Shown: positions 9,986 to 22,919 of the stretch, one piece after another | Layout: each line of letters starts with the position of its first letter | Position numbering within the stretch: position 1 is the stretch's first letter | Origin: Cercis canadensis | Taxonomy: Eukaryota; Streptophyta; Magnoliopsida; Fabales; Fabaceae | Assembly (NCBI GenBank): GCA_003255065.1 | Contig: QAOA01008484.1 | Coordinates: forward strand, 415,259 to 479,258 | Direction of reading: 5' to 3' | Length of the DNA: 64,000 nucleotides | Program-made: the position numbers and the translations under genes | The notes under the pieces: model-generated | Told to the model about the DNA's origin: nothing | Database searches by the model: none | Seen by the model: the letters and a program-made list of their open reading frames with translations, nothing else

Positions 9986-12900
9986 ATGGAGATACCTGAG
10001 AATCATCGTTGGATGTACAATAGGAAAAATCCTCAAAGGAATTCGTTATTAGATTCATTCATAGTGGGTGTTGAGACATTTATTGAAGCTGCTGAAGAAC
10101 TGGAGGTGTTTAAATGGGAAGGAAGATTTAGGTATCCATGCTTAAGATGTAAGTGCTTGAGATTTCATGTGCCGGATGAAGTAAGACTACATTTATATAA
10201 GAAAGGTTTTCAGCCACATTATTATTATTAGCATAATCATGGGGAGATTGAACCACCAATGCTTAGAAGAGATTACGAAGCTAATCCAATTTCTGATGAT
10301 TTGAATCTATATGAGCGAATAGTTATGGATGTTGGGGGCTCTAATTTCTATTCTGACCCTGAACCAGAGGAACCTGATTCTAAATCCGCAAAGTTTTATG
10401 AGATGTTATGTGTTGCATAGTCTTCTTTGTGGGATGGATGTGAGAGTCACTATGTATTATCAACTGCGATTAGACTTTTGAGCATTGAGTCTGATTACAA
10501 TATTTCTCATGCGTGTATTTATGAGATAATTACATTGATAAAAGAGGTCTTGCCTATGGGTCATCGAATGCCTGATAATTTTTATCAGACTAAGAAATTA
10601 GTGGCTCAACTTGGGTGTGGTTATAAGAAAATAGACTGTTGTCCATCTGGATGTATGTTGTATTATGGTGATGACGAAACAAACAGAGAATGTAGATTTT
10701 GTGCTGTAACTCATTTTGTGGATAGAGGAAGTAGAAATAGCCTAAAAAAGGATATCCCGAAAAAAGTGATGTGGTATTTACCGATAATTCCCCGGTTACA
10801 AAGATTGTTTGTCTCTAATGCAACTGCAAAATACATGAGATGACATCATAAAAATCGACGTCAGGAAGGAGTGTTGTCACACCCTTTAGAAGGGGAAGCC
10901 TGGAAGCATTTCAATATAAGTCACCCAGAGTTTGCATCAGAACCAAGAAATGTAAGATTAGGTCTGTGCTCTGATGGTTTCAGTCCTTTCAATATGAACT
11001 CGAATATATACTCTTGTTGACCTGTAATCCTAACTCTGTACAATCTTCCTCTTTGAATATGTATGAAAAGAGAATACATGTTCCTAACAATAATAATTCC
11101 TGGCCCACATAATCCAAAAACTAATATAGATGTGTACTTACAGCCTCTGATTGATGATCTGAAACTGTTATGGTATGATGGTGTGCAAACATATGATATT
11201 TCTAAGAAACAAAATTTTTGTTTGAAGGCTGCTTTGATATGGACTATCAATGACTTCCCTGCTTATGGTATATTGTCGAGTTGGCAAACAACAAGTCGTT
11301 TGGTTTGTCCTATTTGTATGCAAAGTTTGAAAGCATTTTATGCTAAGAATGGTCGAAAATTTGTTATTTTGATTGTCATCGACAGTTCTTGAGTATGGAT
11401 CATTCATTTCGTAAGAATAAGAAGAACTTTTTGAAAGGTAAAAATGAATTAGGTGAACCGCCTACGCGATACTCAGGAGTTGAAGTATTTGAACAAGTTT
11501 CTCAATTTCCTAAGATAACAGATATTGGAGGAAGGTATCATTTACCTGGTTACGGGGATCAGCATAATTGGACTAAACGCAATATCTTTTTAGATTTGCC
11601 GTACTTGTGTGATTTGTTGAATCCGCACAATGTGGATGTTATGCATACGGAGAGTAATGTCTTCAAAAATTTTTACAACATAGTCATAGATGTTAAAGGT
11701 AAAACCAAGGATAATATCAAAGCAAGAATGGATATTGGTTTGTATTGTAGACAAAAAGCTTTAGAGTTGGAAGACAGAGGCAATGAAAAATTTGTCAAAC
11801 CGAAAGCACAATACACTTTGAATATGGATAAAAAAAAAAAAAGAGCAATATGTGAGTGGGTATAGGACCTGAGGCTTCCAAATGGATATGCATCTAACTT
11901 GGGCAGATATGTTGACATGAGAAGCTGCACTTTGTAGCATATGAAGAGTCATGATTGTCATGTCTTCATGGAGAGATTGCTTCCAATTGCATTTAGTTGT
12001 TTGCCTACTCCTATCTGGAAATCTTTGACTGAATTGAGTTATTTCTTTCGAGACCTATGTTGTCCGACACTAGAAGAAAGTAGGCTTCACATGATGGATA
12101 AAAATATTCCTATTATCTTGTGTGAATTGGAGAATATATTCCCTCCTAACTTCTTTGACGTCATGGAACACTTGCCAATACACTTAGTGTATGAAGCACG
12201 AGTTGGTGGACCTGTACAATATCGATGGATGTATCCATTTGAGAGGTATAAATCTATCATTTGAAATTAATTACTATTCAGTATCTCATCATTTATAATC
12301 ATTATAATCATGCAATATTTTAATTTTTCATAAGTTTTTACACCATCTTAAAAAAAAAGTGAAAAATAAAGCTCATATGGAAGGTTTTATCTGCGAAACT
12401 TACATACTTGAGGAGACTTCTATGTTTTGTTCTTATTATTTTGAGTCTCATGTACATTCTAGAAATAGAAGGGTGTCTCGAAATGATGATGGTGGAGAGT
12501 CATATGTGCATCCTCCACTATCTATATTTAATTATTCTGGCCGACGTGAAGGGGCATATTGATGAGCTGCCGAGGCTCCTCAAATTAGTTAAAGTTTAAG
12601 GTTGGTTACCTAAGCTACTTGTAGCATAAGGCAGCCCTAAGTCGAACCTAAGGATTGTTCTATTTAGTGAATCATATTAAGAAGCATATAAACAGGGGGT
12701 TTTGTTTGTTCATGTGATTAACAGAAATTAATGGTAAGTGGTAAAATTTTAGGGAAAACAACCAATCCAAGCCTTAACTGATTCTGATTTTAGTCCATCC
12801 TTGATTTCCAAATGATCCATTCAATTATTAACCATGTTCTTGGCCTTTAAAACATATCAAGAAGCCTCTCAATGTTCTATGGATGTCCACTGGTTAAGCA

Positions 12901-14776
12901 ATCAGAATTCGGTTTTAACTACGACTAAATGAATTAAGCAAACATTCAAGTCTAGTTTTACCTAAGTCCATGATCCAGCCAAGATAATTAATCCATTCAA
13001 AAGCTCAAAAACATTAATCAACCATACAATCCTCTTGCATCACATGCAAACAGAATATGAAAATCCAAATTCGAATTAAGCAATTCAAACAGAATATTTC
13101 AGAGGATTGAAAAACTTGATTAACAACTAAATGAATAACAACAACACATAATCTCAAAACCAATAATCAGAACAGCAAAAACTTGGATTGATTTGATGAA
13201 TTAGCCCTCCATGAACAAGAGAAGCTAAGTTCTTACAAAATATCTAGAGAGAAAATTTAAAGATTAAGGAAAGTTCAAAAGCTGTCTAAAATATCTAAAT
13301 GACTTCATTTGAATTTCGGCTGCCCCTTTGTGCTGATATAGACCTCCAAAATTACATGCACACCCAAATTGCCCTTAGGGCACACTTGTTCCCATGGGCC
13401 TTAGCTTTAATTGGGCTTTGGTTTGGGCCCATTTGGACTTGTCATGAGGAAGTTAGGCCCATTTAAGTGCCAATAGGTGTCTAGAACCATCAGCCAACTT
13501 CCACCGAAATTAAGACCATCTTCAATATAAAATATGGTGAACCGGTCTTCATAACAATTGAAGATCTGTCTGTTAGCTTTCCAATGGTACCAGTTTCAAG
13601 TCCATATGACATGCACAACTCAAGTTATGGCCCAAACACTGCATGTAGGTCAGGATCCTGCGACAACATGTCTTCTCTGGCTTCCAGGCTGCATATGACC
13701 TTCTGGACGTCCGAATTGGCTTTGGAGCCCTGAAAGAAAGTTGTAGAAAATTCTCTCAGCTTTCCTACAAGGTATAACTCAGAATTTTTAGACATCCAGA
13801 ACTCAAGATATGCATGAAACACAGAGATAACATAAAATGTTCAGTATTGCTGGAAATTGCAATTAGGCACAAATGGATCCACAGTCATGAAATGAGGTCC
13901 AAGTCTATGCAATTCAGCCCAAAAGAGGTTTAAAAGACTAAGTATGAGGGATAACTATTGTATAAAAAGTATGTTCATCACATATAGAACTCGTTATCTC
14001 AATGATGGTGAAGTAGCTGCAGCATCACTATATGTTCTTTTAAATTGCCCTGAAGTTGAATCCATCTTGAAGTAAGTCATACTTTTCATGTGTTATTAAA
14101 AATTTTATAAGTTTTTATGTCTTACTGTTTAATGCATATGTCCCCGATTGCAGTATTTATGTTGAGTCATTGACATCAACATTCACTAATCTCAGTGACA
14201 TTGAAGTTGACAAACAAATAGAATCAAATTTTGTGCTTTGGTTCAAAAACTATGTAAGTGTTTTCTACAACTACATAATGAAGTTATCATTATTATCTAT
14301 TATAACAGGTGTGTTGATATAAAGTCTTCATTAATGGTTAATAGGTGCACAATCCTTACAATAACATCACAAATCAATTTTTGTACAATTTAGCTTGGGG
14401 GCATTTAAGAGTAGTCCAGACATTTCCAATTTATTTTGTGAATGGTTATTCTTTTCATACCTTCATTTGGGCACATAATCGAAAGTCAAATAATTATGGA
14501 GTAGGTCTTTGTAGAACAGATATTTTATATCATGAAATTATAGAAGAGATAATTGAGATAGAGTATCCTGGAATTGCTATTAAGCGATTGACACTTTTCA
14601 AGTGTAAATGGTTTGATCCTTCGCCCATGGGTACAAGAATTTGTCTCAAGTATGAGATTATTGAAGTTAAATCAAATAGGAGATACAATGGTAAGGATAT
14701 ATTTATCTTTGCTCAACAAGCGGAGCAAGTATATTTTACACCATCTCCTAATCCAAATCCTAACAAGAGAGATTAG
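9986..14776 (+). pseudogene. TNP2-type CACTA transposase, broken by stops, a frameshift and a solo LTR
   Basis: In order: Transposase-associated domain (9986-10230, with the Cys motif CLRCKC and the LHLYKKGF segment), TNP2 transposase domain (about 10420-11865), DUF4218 (about 11941-12250) and, after the solo LTR, DUF4216 (about 14345-14740). Frame 9986-11345 contains stops at 10229 (TAG), 10418 (TAG), 10841 (TGA), 11018 (TGA) and 11054 (TGA). Near 11350 the frame shifts, and further stops lie at 11863 and in the join to DUF4218. The acidic C-terminal part continues after TAG at 14774 to 15070. Splice sites are likely near 12246 (GTATAA) and between 14072 and 14155. Most stops replace tryptophans expected in the family. 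The protein would have cut and joined the element ends in the nucleus; it cannot be made intact now. Confidence 0.9.
12560..13980. mobile_element. Solo LTR inserted in the CACTA transposase gene
   Basis: The 1421-bp segment starts TGATGA and ends TCATCA, proper LTR ends with inverted termini, and is flanked by the perfect 5-bp duplication CATAT (12555-12559 and 13981-13985). Removing the segment and one CATAT joins the frame ending GRREGAY (before) to RTRYLNDGE (after) with no shift, followed by the conserved YVLLNCPEVE stretch of TNP2 proteins. No internal retrotransposon genes are present, so it arose by LTR-LTR recombination. It looks like a Ty3/gypsy LTR, but the family is not proven. Confidence 0.92.
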
Positions 14777-15070
14777 TTTGTGGTGATTAAGACGAAATCA
14801 AGGGGCACAATTGAATTACGGGATGCTCTATTTCAAGATGATAGAACTTTGCATTTCACTAAAGTCTCTGCTCACGACCAAATTGCTGATAATTTAAGAT
14901 ATGAGTATGATATGGGAGAAAATTTAATGGACATGACAATTAATGCACATGTTGAAGCTGATCAGGAGGTGGGAGAGTATGGTGCAGAAGACGAAGAATC
15001 ATATGATAGCGAGGAGTCTGAAACTGAGGAGGAAGTCCCTATTGATTACTTGATTGGAAGTGATTGTTAA
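14777..15070 (+). pseudogene. C-terminal acidic part of the TNP2 transposase
   Basis: This stretch is in the same frame as the DUF4216 exon, separated only by TAG at 14774 where the family has Trp. It encodes a conserved VVIKTKSRGTIE stretch, then a strongly acidic tail rich in Glu and Asp, ending at the natural-looking TAA at 15068-15070. It belongs to the transposase gene and is not a separate gene. Confidence 0.75.
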
Positions 15071-15167
15071 GGTTAATTTATGGTTGACTTATGCCTTTAT
15101 AAAATTTAGTAGATATACTTTTTACTTAATGTCTTACTTACATATTTGATGTTTTTGTATTCACAGA

Positions 15168-16776
15168 TGTTAGGGATAGGCACACGTGCCCGTGGTTTTA
15201 GCTCACGAGGCAGAGGCAGAGGCAGAGTTCATGCTTCATTACAGACTTATTCTGCACCCCCTGACGTACATATTGATCATACACCCTCTCCTACTCCCAT
15301 TGAATCCACCCATATAGCACCATCAGATGCACCATCAACTCAAGGTTCTTCTACTGCTGCATCCACTATGGCGGCATGTGGATTGACTGATAGTAGGCTG
15401 TTGGTTCGACCGAATGGGAAGGAGTATGATGTCTAAACTTTCTATGTTACTTTGTTGCTATTAGTACTATTTTCATATATGTTATATATATAATAAATTT
15501 TTTAATTTATGTTGTATAAATTTATACCGTCTACTGGGACGGTTGGTATCATTTCTTCCGTCTTGAAGGCTAAATATGAACAACCATGGACAGGTTGGAA
15601 GGAAATTCCCCAAGAAGTGAGAGATATGTGGTGGAACAAATTTAAGATTATACAATTAAATTATATTATTTATTTTACACATTGGTTTTGCTAGTAGTCT
15701 AACTAATTTCTTCCTATCATTGGTTTAGAAATATTGTAGGTGGGATCCGCAACATGATGTTGCTATTTAGCAGATATGGGACCTTAAGTGTGCTGACACG
15801 GTCCAAGCAAATTTAGCCTCCATTCGTAATTGCAAGTCAAAGGGAAAGTGGTTGTCTACGGATGTCCTTGATGCACTATGGGTTAAGTGGAGGACTGGCC
15901 CTGAGTTCAAGGAGAAGTCAGAGCGAAACAAGAAGAATAGATCAGTTAGTGAGGGAGGATGTCTGAATCGAGGTGGCTCCATTTCTTTGTCAGAGCATAA
16001 AAGGCGATATGTAAGTTTTATTTACTAATAATAAAGTTTTTATAAGTATGACTTAATTGATCACTGATAATTAACATAAATTTATTATATGTTTCAGACA
16101 CGAGAGCTAGGGAGAGAGGCTACCATCCCAGAGCTTTTTTCTAAGTTGAACCATAACGATGAGACGAACCAGTGGTCAACACCCAGGGCAGAAAGGACTT
16201 ATGTGAGTATCTCTAATTGTAACATAATAATTAATTGAGCTTCTAGCATAATTTATGTATTTTCACTGATTACTTTTGTTTTGTGTTCTTTTGGAAATCA
16301 TATGCAGAGTTCCTTTGAGAAGTTAAAAGAGGATGTTGCAGCCTCAGGATCATCTATTGATGATTCTGCCCTCTTTTTTCAGGCAACTTGGGAAAAAATA
16401 AGAGAGGTCGAGCTTATGGATTTGGATCCGAAGTAGCATTCTATTCTTCATCCAAGACCGAGTTCAATAGGTCTGGGTCTCAGTCTACCGCCACTGCGCC
16501 CAACACTGATGAGTTTACCCAGATGCAGCAGTGTATTGTAGTTCTTAAGGCCGAATTGAAGGAAGAACGTACTCGAGGTGACTGATTTGCACAATATGAG
16601 GCAGAGTTGAACACACTTAGAGCTAGTGCAGATTGGTTTGCACAACTTGAGAGTGACTTGGCCACACTGAAAAGATATATCACCACCCATATGCATTCAG
16701 GACATAACAACTCTGAGGTTGCTCCTACTATGTCGTTGCGATCTCCAACTATCAATGAAGATGATGAGCATTTGTG
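15168..16776 (+). pseudogene. Second CACTA gene, Ptta/En/Spm (Transposase_24) type, broken
   Basis: Exons, judged by eye: about 15168-15433 (Arg/Gly-rich start, then Ser/Thr/Pro-rich, ending in LVRPNGKEYDV), about 15525-15643 (Trp-rich WTGWKEIPQEVRDMWWNKF), about 15729-16012 (basic, with KSKGKWLSTDV), about 16098-16201 (RELGREATIPELF) and about 16307 onward (FQATWEKIREVELM, then a leucine-rich coiled coil to 16776). This layout matches Transposase_24 proteins, which in En/Spm-like elements accompany TNP2 and bind subterminal repeats. A stop lies in the third exon (near 15768) and the last exon has frame changes. It follows TNP2 on the same strand. Confidence 0.8.
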
Positions 16777-16975
16777 AGATGCTTTTGAGAATTTTTAGGA
16801 GTTCATTTGTATTTCTTACTCTGTTTTAAGTTTCCTTACTTGATGATTGGATATTGCATATTTTCTCCCATTTGATTTATATATTTCTGAGATACTTGAT
16901 TATTTTGCAAAGTTCTGAGAATCTGTTTTGCTGTTTTGATAAATTTGGCCTCTGGAATAAACAAAACAGTCATGG

Positions 16976-17478
16976 CGGTGTTTTTAAGAAATTCCAACGG
17001 TATTTATTGTTGGAATTACCGTGGGAATAGTTTTTAAATTTTTAAAAAAATTAAAAAAAAATATTATTCCAACAGTAATTTACCATTAGAATTTTTAAAA
17101 ATTATTCCCATGGTATTTTCCATTGGAATTACCGTGGGAATGATTTTTCGAATTTGTCACGATTTTAAAAATTAATATTAATTGAAAATAATTCCAACGG
17201 TAAATACCGTGAGAATAATTTTTAAAAATTCCAACGGTAATTTACCGTTGGAATGTTCAAAATAATTCCCACAGTAAATTTACCGTTGGAATTTGTCGTT
17301 GAAATTTTTCCCCAAAATTGAATTCCAATGGTACATTTCCGTTGGAATTAGTGTTCTGTTGGAATTTTGCAATTCTCACGGTTTTTATTCCAACGACATG
17401 AATTCTGTTGAAATTACTGTTGGAATTCAAAATTCCAACGGAAAAATTCTGTTGGAATCCAGCAATTTTGTTGTAGTG
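16976..17478. repeat. CACTA right subterminal repeats and terminus
   Basis: Dense copies of ATTCCAACGG, ACCGTTGGAAT and ACCGTGGGAAT in both orientations lead up to the terminal TTTTGTTGTAGTG ending at 17478. The bases just outside are TTT (17479-17481), the possible right half of a 3-bp target duplication. Confidence 0.92.
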
Positions 17479-18339
17479 TTTAGTCATTAAGAATATGCAT
17501 TCTTAGTATCCAGTTATCGAGTTTGATATATATGATAGTGTTAGAGGGAAAAATTAGATGATTGTTGCTAGCTCCTAATGGTGAAGTTCTCTATCATTCC
17601 TATAGCTAGCATGAGTTTGAATTGTGTTGTTATACATGAGTAAGACAAAAAGCTTCTTGATTGGCTCCAAGAAGCATTCAATATTGGGTTCAATTTAATC
17701 AATCAAGCACTGGGCTGAATTTGCATTGTTTTGAATACCATGCTTTGACTTCATTGCATTGTTATACTCCTTGGATATGATAGAAAATAATGAGCATATA
17801 AACTATATGTAAATAGTATGTACAAGACTTAGCAATATTATGGCATAAGATAGCTCAAAATAGTATCAATGAAAAAGGTAAGTAAGCATTGGGATTAGAG
17901 CAAGCGGTTAGCTAAAACCAAAAAAATGTTATTAAGCATGATCAACTTAAAAGTTCTACTAACAGTATTATGTTCCACCTATCCATATTGAAGTAGAATC
18001 TATATATTCTTTCTCTTTATTCTCAATGATTCTTCTTTTTTCTATTCCATGTAAGGGATTTAATTGAAGAACTGGGCATCCTGAAAGCCAAAAGAAATCC
18101 TATTTCATACCAGTTCACTTGACTTCTAATGATGAGATTGTAGTATATATGGTCTTGCTTATGTGTATAAAAACCTATATGCATCTTCTTGCTTGTGAGA
18201 AAATGTAGATGAGGATACATGGATTGACAACAGGTCTCCTGTACACCTCTTTCTATATAATATTGTAAATGCTTGCATTTATTTATTTTTAATAAAGTTT
18301 GTCCTTGAAATGCTTATTTTGTTTGATCTTTTTGATGGA
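17479..18339. other. Intergenic stretch between two transposons
   Basis: No coding match, RNA gene or clear repeat was found. The left terminus of the PIF/Harbinger element should lie here but I do not see its expected TTAGGGTCTGTTTGG-like start. Confidence 0.5.
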
Positions 18340-19661
18340 AAATCAAAGAGAGGAGAGAATTCTTGCATTGTTTGTGGAGAGAAAGGCGTCAAAGGTCTAT
18401 TGTTCAAGTTGCTTGCCTTATAGTTTATTGGTATTTAATTTGAAAGTGCTCTAGGACTGGGCAGATTGACCGTAGTTTAAGTTTAGAGAGAGAAAAGGCA
18501 CGAGCAAAACTAATGGGACCTAAAGCATTTTTAGATTTGTGTTCTAAGTTAGTAAGAGAGGATGGTCTCCTACCAACACAACAGGCAACTGTAGAAGAAC
18601 AAGTTTCCAAAACACTTTATATTTTGACACATAATGTCATAAATCGTGAGATCCAATTTTGGTTTCAACATTCTGGTGAGATAACTAGTTGGCATTTTCA
18701 TCGTGTGCTTAAATCATTAGTTTAGTTAGAAGATAAATATCTTAAACAACCAAATGGCTCTCAAATTCCAGTAGAGATACTTGGAGGAAGTAGATTCTAC
18801 CCTTATTTTAAGGTAAATATATTTTCAAATTGAGAATTTTAAAAGTGTTTGATTAAAAAAATATTAATGTAAAATTTTGAATTTAATACTAGGATTGTAT
18901 TGGGGCAATAGATGGTACACATATTCGTGCAAAAGTGTCTTTGGAGGATGCTCCAAAATATCAAGGTAGGAAAGATTATCAAACCCAAAATGTGTTAGTG
19001 GCATGCTTGTTTAACTTAAATTTAGTTATGTGTTACTTGGATGGGAAGGCATTGCATCAGACTCAAGAATATTAAAAAACGCACTAAGCAGAGAAGATTA
19101 TCTTAGAATACCCAGGGGTAATTAACATGATTGATGTGTTTTTGTAGCTTCTACTTTTTTTCCCTAAGCTACATTTTAGTAATGATAGTTATTGTTGATA
19201 GGTAAATATTATCTTGTTGATGCTGGTTTCATGTTGAGAAGGGGGCTTATTACACCTTATAGAGGTGTACGCTATCACTTGAAAGAGTACTCAAGAAATC
19301 CGCCTCAAACAGCACGAGAATTATTCAATCTTCAACATTCATCCTTGTGCATTGCTATTGAAAGGGCTTTCAAGGTTTTGAAGAAAAAGATTTCCTATCA
19401 TTGGTAGTGGAACTGAACCAACTTATGGAGTTAAGACCCAAAACAGAATTATTTTAGCATGCTGCATTTTGCATAATTATTTGATGGGGGTAGATCCAAA
19501 TCAAGAGCTGATTGATGTAAATCAAGAAATTGCTAGCCAAAATGAGCCTCAACAACATATTAATGACCATAGAGATGAGGGTGAACATGCTGCTCTTGGA
19601 GAGCAATTGAGAGATTCTATAGCTGTTGCTATGTGGAGATATTACACAACCTGTATCTCCT
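18340..19661 (+). pseudogene. PIF/Harbinger (DDE_4) transposase, broken
   Basis: The catalytic domain is recognisable: DCIGAIDGTHI (first Asp, 18895-18927), then the segment with SDSR (second Asp, about 19050) read in a shifted frame, then GLITPYRGVRYHL (about 19246-19284) and IERAFKVLKK (catalytic Glu, about 19357-19386). An intron with donor GGTAAATA near 18812 and acceptor near 18892 is plausible, and another lies before 19201. Damage includes stops near 18451 and 18724, a frameshift near 19040 and another near 19390, after which GTEPTYGVK and HNYLMG continue the protein. Its role would be excision and insertion at TTA/TAA sites together with the SANT protein. Confidence 0.85.
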
Positions 19662-19998
19662 AGTTTATAGTTTAGCTATTTGAAAATTATTAAATGAGTT
19701 TGGTCCATTTGTATCTCATAGTTTATAGTTCAGTTATTTGCTTTTATGACTCACTCAGATTGTAGAAGAGCCTGTGTAATCTTTGTATTGTGAAAGATTT
19801 ATTACTATTTAATTTTTGAACAATATTGGCTTTCTTGAGTTTGAGTTTTCCTTCATTTAATGAATCACGCTTCCTATTTTTCCTTCATTTTCTATTACCA
19901 GATTTAGGAAAAGTCTCATTTCTGTTGATTGCAACTTATAACTTTTATGTTCTGTTGATGGATGCAATCATATTTCTGTTTTGGCTATTTTTAGGAAG

Positions 19999-20927
19999 TA
20001 TGCCTAAGAAACAAGTTGCAAAAGGAAACAATAGTAAGGAAGCATGGACAAATGACATGGATGAAGATCTTGTTGAGGCATATTTGCATCAACATAATTT
20101 GGGAAATAGATCTAGCAATAACTTCACAACTAATGCATATGAAAACATAGTAAAAGAGTTAGAAGAAAAAGTTTCAAAGAGAGTTTGTGAAGGAAAATGT
20201 GAAGGATCATTGGAAGAACTTGAAGAAGATATTTTTATGGTGTTATGACATATTCAAGAATGGTTCAAGTGGATTTGGTTGAGATTCAACTACAAAACAC
20301 TGGTTGGCTACCCCTGAAGTTTGGAAAAACTTACTTGCGGTTTGTTTTTAAGCATTTTTTATGTTCATTTGCCTTAAAAATATTACTTTCTCCTAAGCTA
20401 ATGTTACATGTTTTGTAGGAAAAGCCTGAAGCTGCTGAGTGGATGAACAAGCCTATTTCTCATTATGACAAGATGGTGATTCTCTATGGAAAAGATAGAG
20501 CTACTGGAGACAATTTTGAAGCAGCAAGGGAACTTAAGCGTAAGAAATCTTTTATTGAGGAAACTTAATCTGTAGATACACTTGATACTAGTGATCAAGT
20601 GGCCTCTCGTAATGAGGGGAATTTGGACAGCTTTCATGATTTAGATGATAAAAATGTTGTGACATCTCCTAAAGCTCGCTCTCAAGGCACTTCACAAGGT
20701 GCAAGTAGTTTAAAATCTTAAAAAAAAAAAAAAAGGCTAAGGATGATAAAGAATTTGATGGAATTAGAGAGGCCCTTCATGAGGTTGCTCAAGCTCTTAA
20801 AGAGGAAATGAAGTTTATCAGAGAGTCAAGCAGCTAGTCCCAAGTATTACTGAAGATCAAGTTTGGAAACTTTTGGCGGACTTGAAAATTGAGGAACACT
20901 AAATGGACACAACATACTTGTATCTTA
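19999..20927 (+). pseudogene. Myb/SANT-like partner protein of the PIF/Harbinger element
   Basis: The frame from MPKKQVAKGN at 19999 contains the AWTNDMDEDLVEAYL stretch of the Myb/SANT-like domain. After a frame change near 20190 it continues with CYDIFKNGSSGFG, a TGA at 20280-20282 where the family has Trp, then DSTTKHWLATPEVW. A second exon starts near 20420 (EKPEAAEWMNKPISHYDKM). A short poly-A run (20721-20733) interrupts the C-terminal part. In PIF/Harbinger elements this protein carries the transposase to the nucleus and to the element ends. Confidence 0.8.
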
Positions 20928-22919
20928 TTGATCACCCTGAGAAAGTAAGGGTAGTATTAGGATGTCCACAGCACAGGCGCAAAAAAATATTACTTCAAAT
21001 GGTATTTGGTCCCCCTATTACAGCAAGGTAATAATTTGTACTTGTATCTTAATTGTTCTTTTGTCAGCCATGACCAAATTGTTCTTCAATTGTTTCTCTT
21101 AAGTATGCTAGCATGTGGAATTTATTAAGGAATCATGATGCAAGTTATCAGGGGGACATTGTCCTATATTTATAGAATTTAATGAACATACTCAATGAAA
21201 AATACACTTTGAAACTACTAGAAGATAGCATTTAGTTGAGGGGAAGTTGAAGTATCAGCTCTTATGTTATGTGCTTCATACTTTTTGCTTGCATATAGGG
21301 GATGTGTAGTTTATGTGGAAGAAAATGTGATGCATATGAGTGACCTGGATATGTTTAAGAATGGGTCTAAACTACAGGAAATTACATCCTTCAGAAGGAT
21401 GTGAATTGATAGGTTTGGCTGTTCGAGGATTTAAAGTTATGTGAAGCAGGCTTATTAGTGTCTTACCACTGTAAGTTATTAGAAGTCCATGTCAAATTCT
21501 TCAGCAGGACTTACAACATTGAAGTTCTAGTTGGTATCTGCATGCTACTCATTGATTTGCAAAAGGATCCCAATTTGAGCTCTATGAACCTTCTTGGCTA
21601 AAGTACTAGAGAAAGTGACAAAACAATCAGCTTTAAAACAGATCATGAGTTAGAAAACATTTCCCCCAAAATGATGTGGTCTATTATTCAATGGTGTGGA
21701 GAAAACAATCAGCTTTCTTATAGTAAGGCATAATCTTTATTTTAATAGGCATCTATCTAAAACAGAAAATCTCTGCACATATAAGAGGCTTACATATTAA
21801 GACTATTGCTGATGAGAAGGAATAAAAAACTTGCCTCTCCTTGTTCTGTTCTTTCATGGAGGGAGGTGTCAGTCTAATTCTGAGTTTGTGATGTTCTTCA
21901 TGCAGGTGACTACAATCTTACTTAAGCTGATTGGACATGCGACAAGTAGTTAGTGTGATATTGTGCACTTTACTCTGTAACCTATCTATTAGATCTTTTA
22001 TTTAAACTGCACAAGCTTGTAAGTCCACGAGGCTTTTATCTTTAATTATTTTAGTCTTATGGTTTAATAACAAAGGAGAAAGAACATTGGAAAAATTATG
22101 ATGAATTTTTTAACATCATATTAAGTTGTTCTCATGTTTTCTTTTGATACTGAAAATTTCATTCCATAGCATTTCCATTTTTCATTCCCAAGTCCTGTTT
22201 AATTTTAACAAAGGCATATAAGACAAATGTGCTATTAGCGGCCAAAAATTCTGCCTCTAAAATATATTCATTAGCTACAATTGCAGTCAAGCTCTTTGAA
22301 CAACATGCAACAGGTGACTGGGTGTGGGGCACAAAGAATATAACAAATGAAAGAAAGGAAATGAAGTTGACCTTTCCATTTGTAACTTTGCCAGTGCAAT
22401 TTGAACATGAAAAATAATGATAAATATCTTCTGTGCATTAGGTACTGAATGTTATGTTGTTATATCTTGATAGCACTTTGTGAATAGGACTAAATGTTTA
22501 CATGTATGATTAGTTAATATTATAGTCTCAATGTTCAGGTTAGACCATTGAATAAAGTGGAGTTTTTGTATTAGCATTGCAGCTTTGTCTTGGCCAATTG
22601 GTCTGCTCGCCAAGTGTATCCGAGTTGTTCTTGACAATAAACAAGCAAAAGGAAGAGCTTCAACATTATAAAGAAGACTAATACAAGCTACAAATTTATT
22701 GTGTTTCTCTTTCACTTATGCATAGAATGTTAATTGAATTATACGTTTTGCTGTTTTGCTTTGTTACCTATAAATAGTATTTTATATATATTATTCTTGT
22801 TATCAAATTGCCTTAATTCAAATTTTTACTGTTATGCTTAATCATTGCTTTATAACATGTTAAGATGATTTATTACTGATTTGTTGATTAATTTAATTTT
22901 TTTAAAAATATTTAATTTA
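20928..22919. other. Non-coding interior of the Harbinger region
   Basis: About 2 kb with no recognisable gene. Open frames are short and unrelated to known families by eye. It lies between the SANT gene and the right terminus and may be the element's 3' non-coding part or later insertions. Confidence 0.5.

Larger units (their letters stand above)
1..17478 (+). mobile_element. CACTA (En/Spm) transposon, left end outside window, with nested insertions
   Basis: The right end reads TTGTAGTG at 17471-17478, the reverse complement of the CACTACAA terminus of plant CACTA elements. Both ends carry many copies of an ATTCCAACGG(T)-type subterminal motif in both orientations (1-180 and 16985-17460). 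Between them lie genes of the two classic CACTA classes: TNP2-type transposase (9986-14776) and a Ptta/En/Spm (Transposase_24) protein (about 15168-16776). The left terminus is not in the window; position 1 is already inside the subterminal repeats. The element holds three foreign or extra pieces: an endogenous pararetrovirus, a foldback repeat and a solo LTR. All its genes are broken, so it could move only if another element supplied transposase. The 3-bp target duplication cannot be checked without the left flank. Confidence 0.93.

Noticed and set aside
16448-16755. Minus-strand frames across the second CACTA gene
   Set aside because: They are shadows of the plus-strand coiled-coil exon, with no family match.
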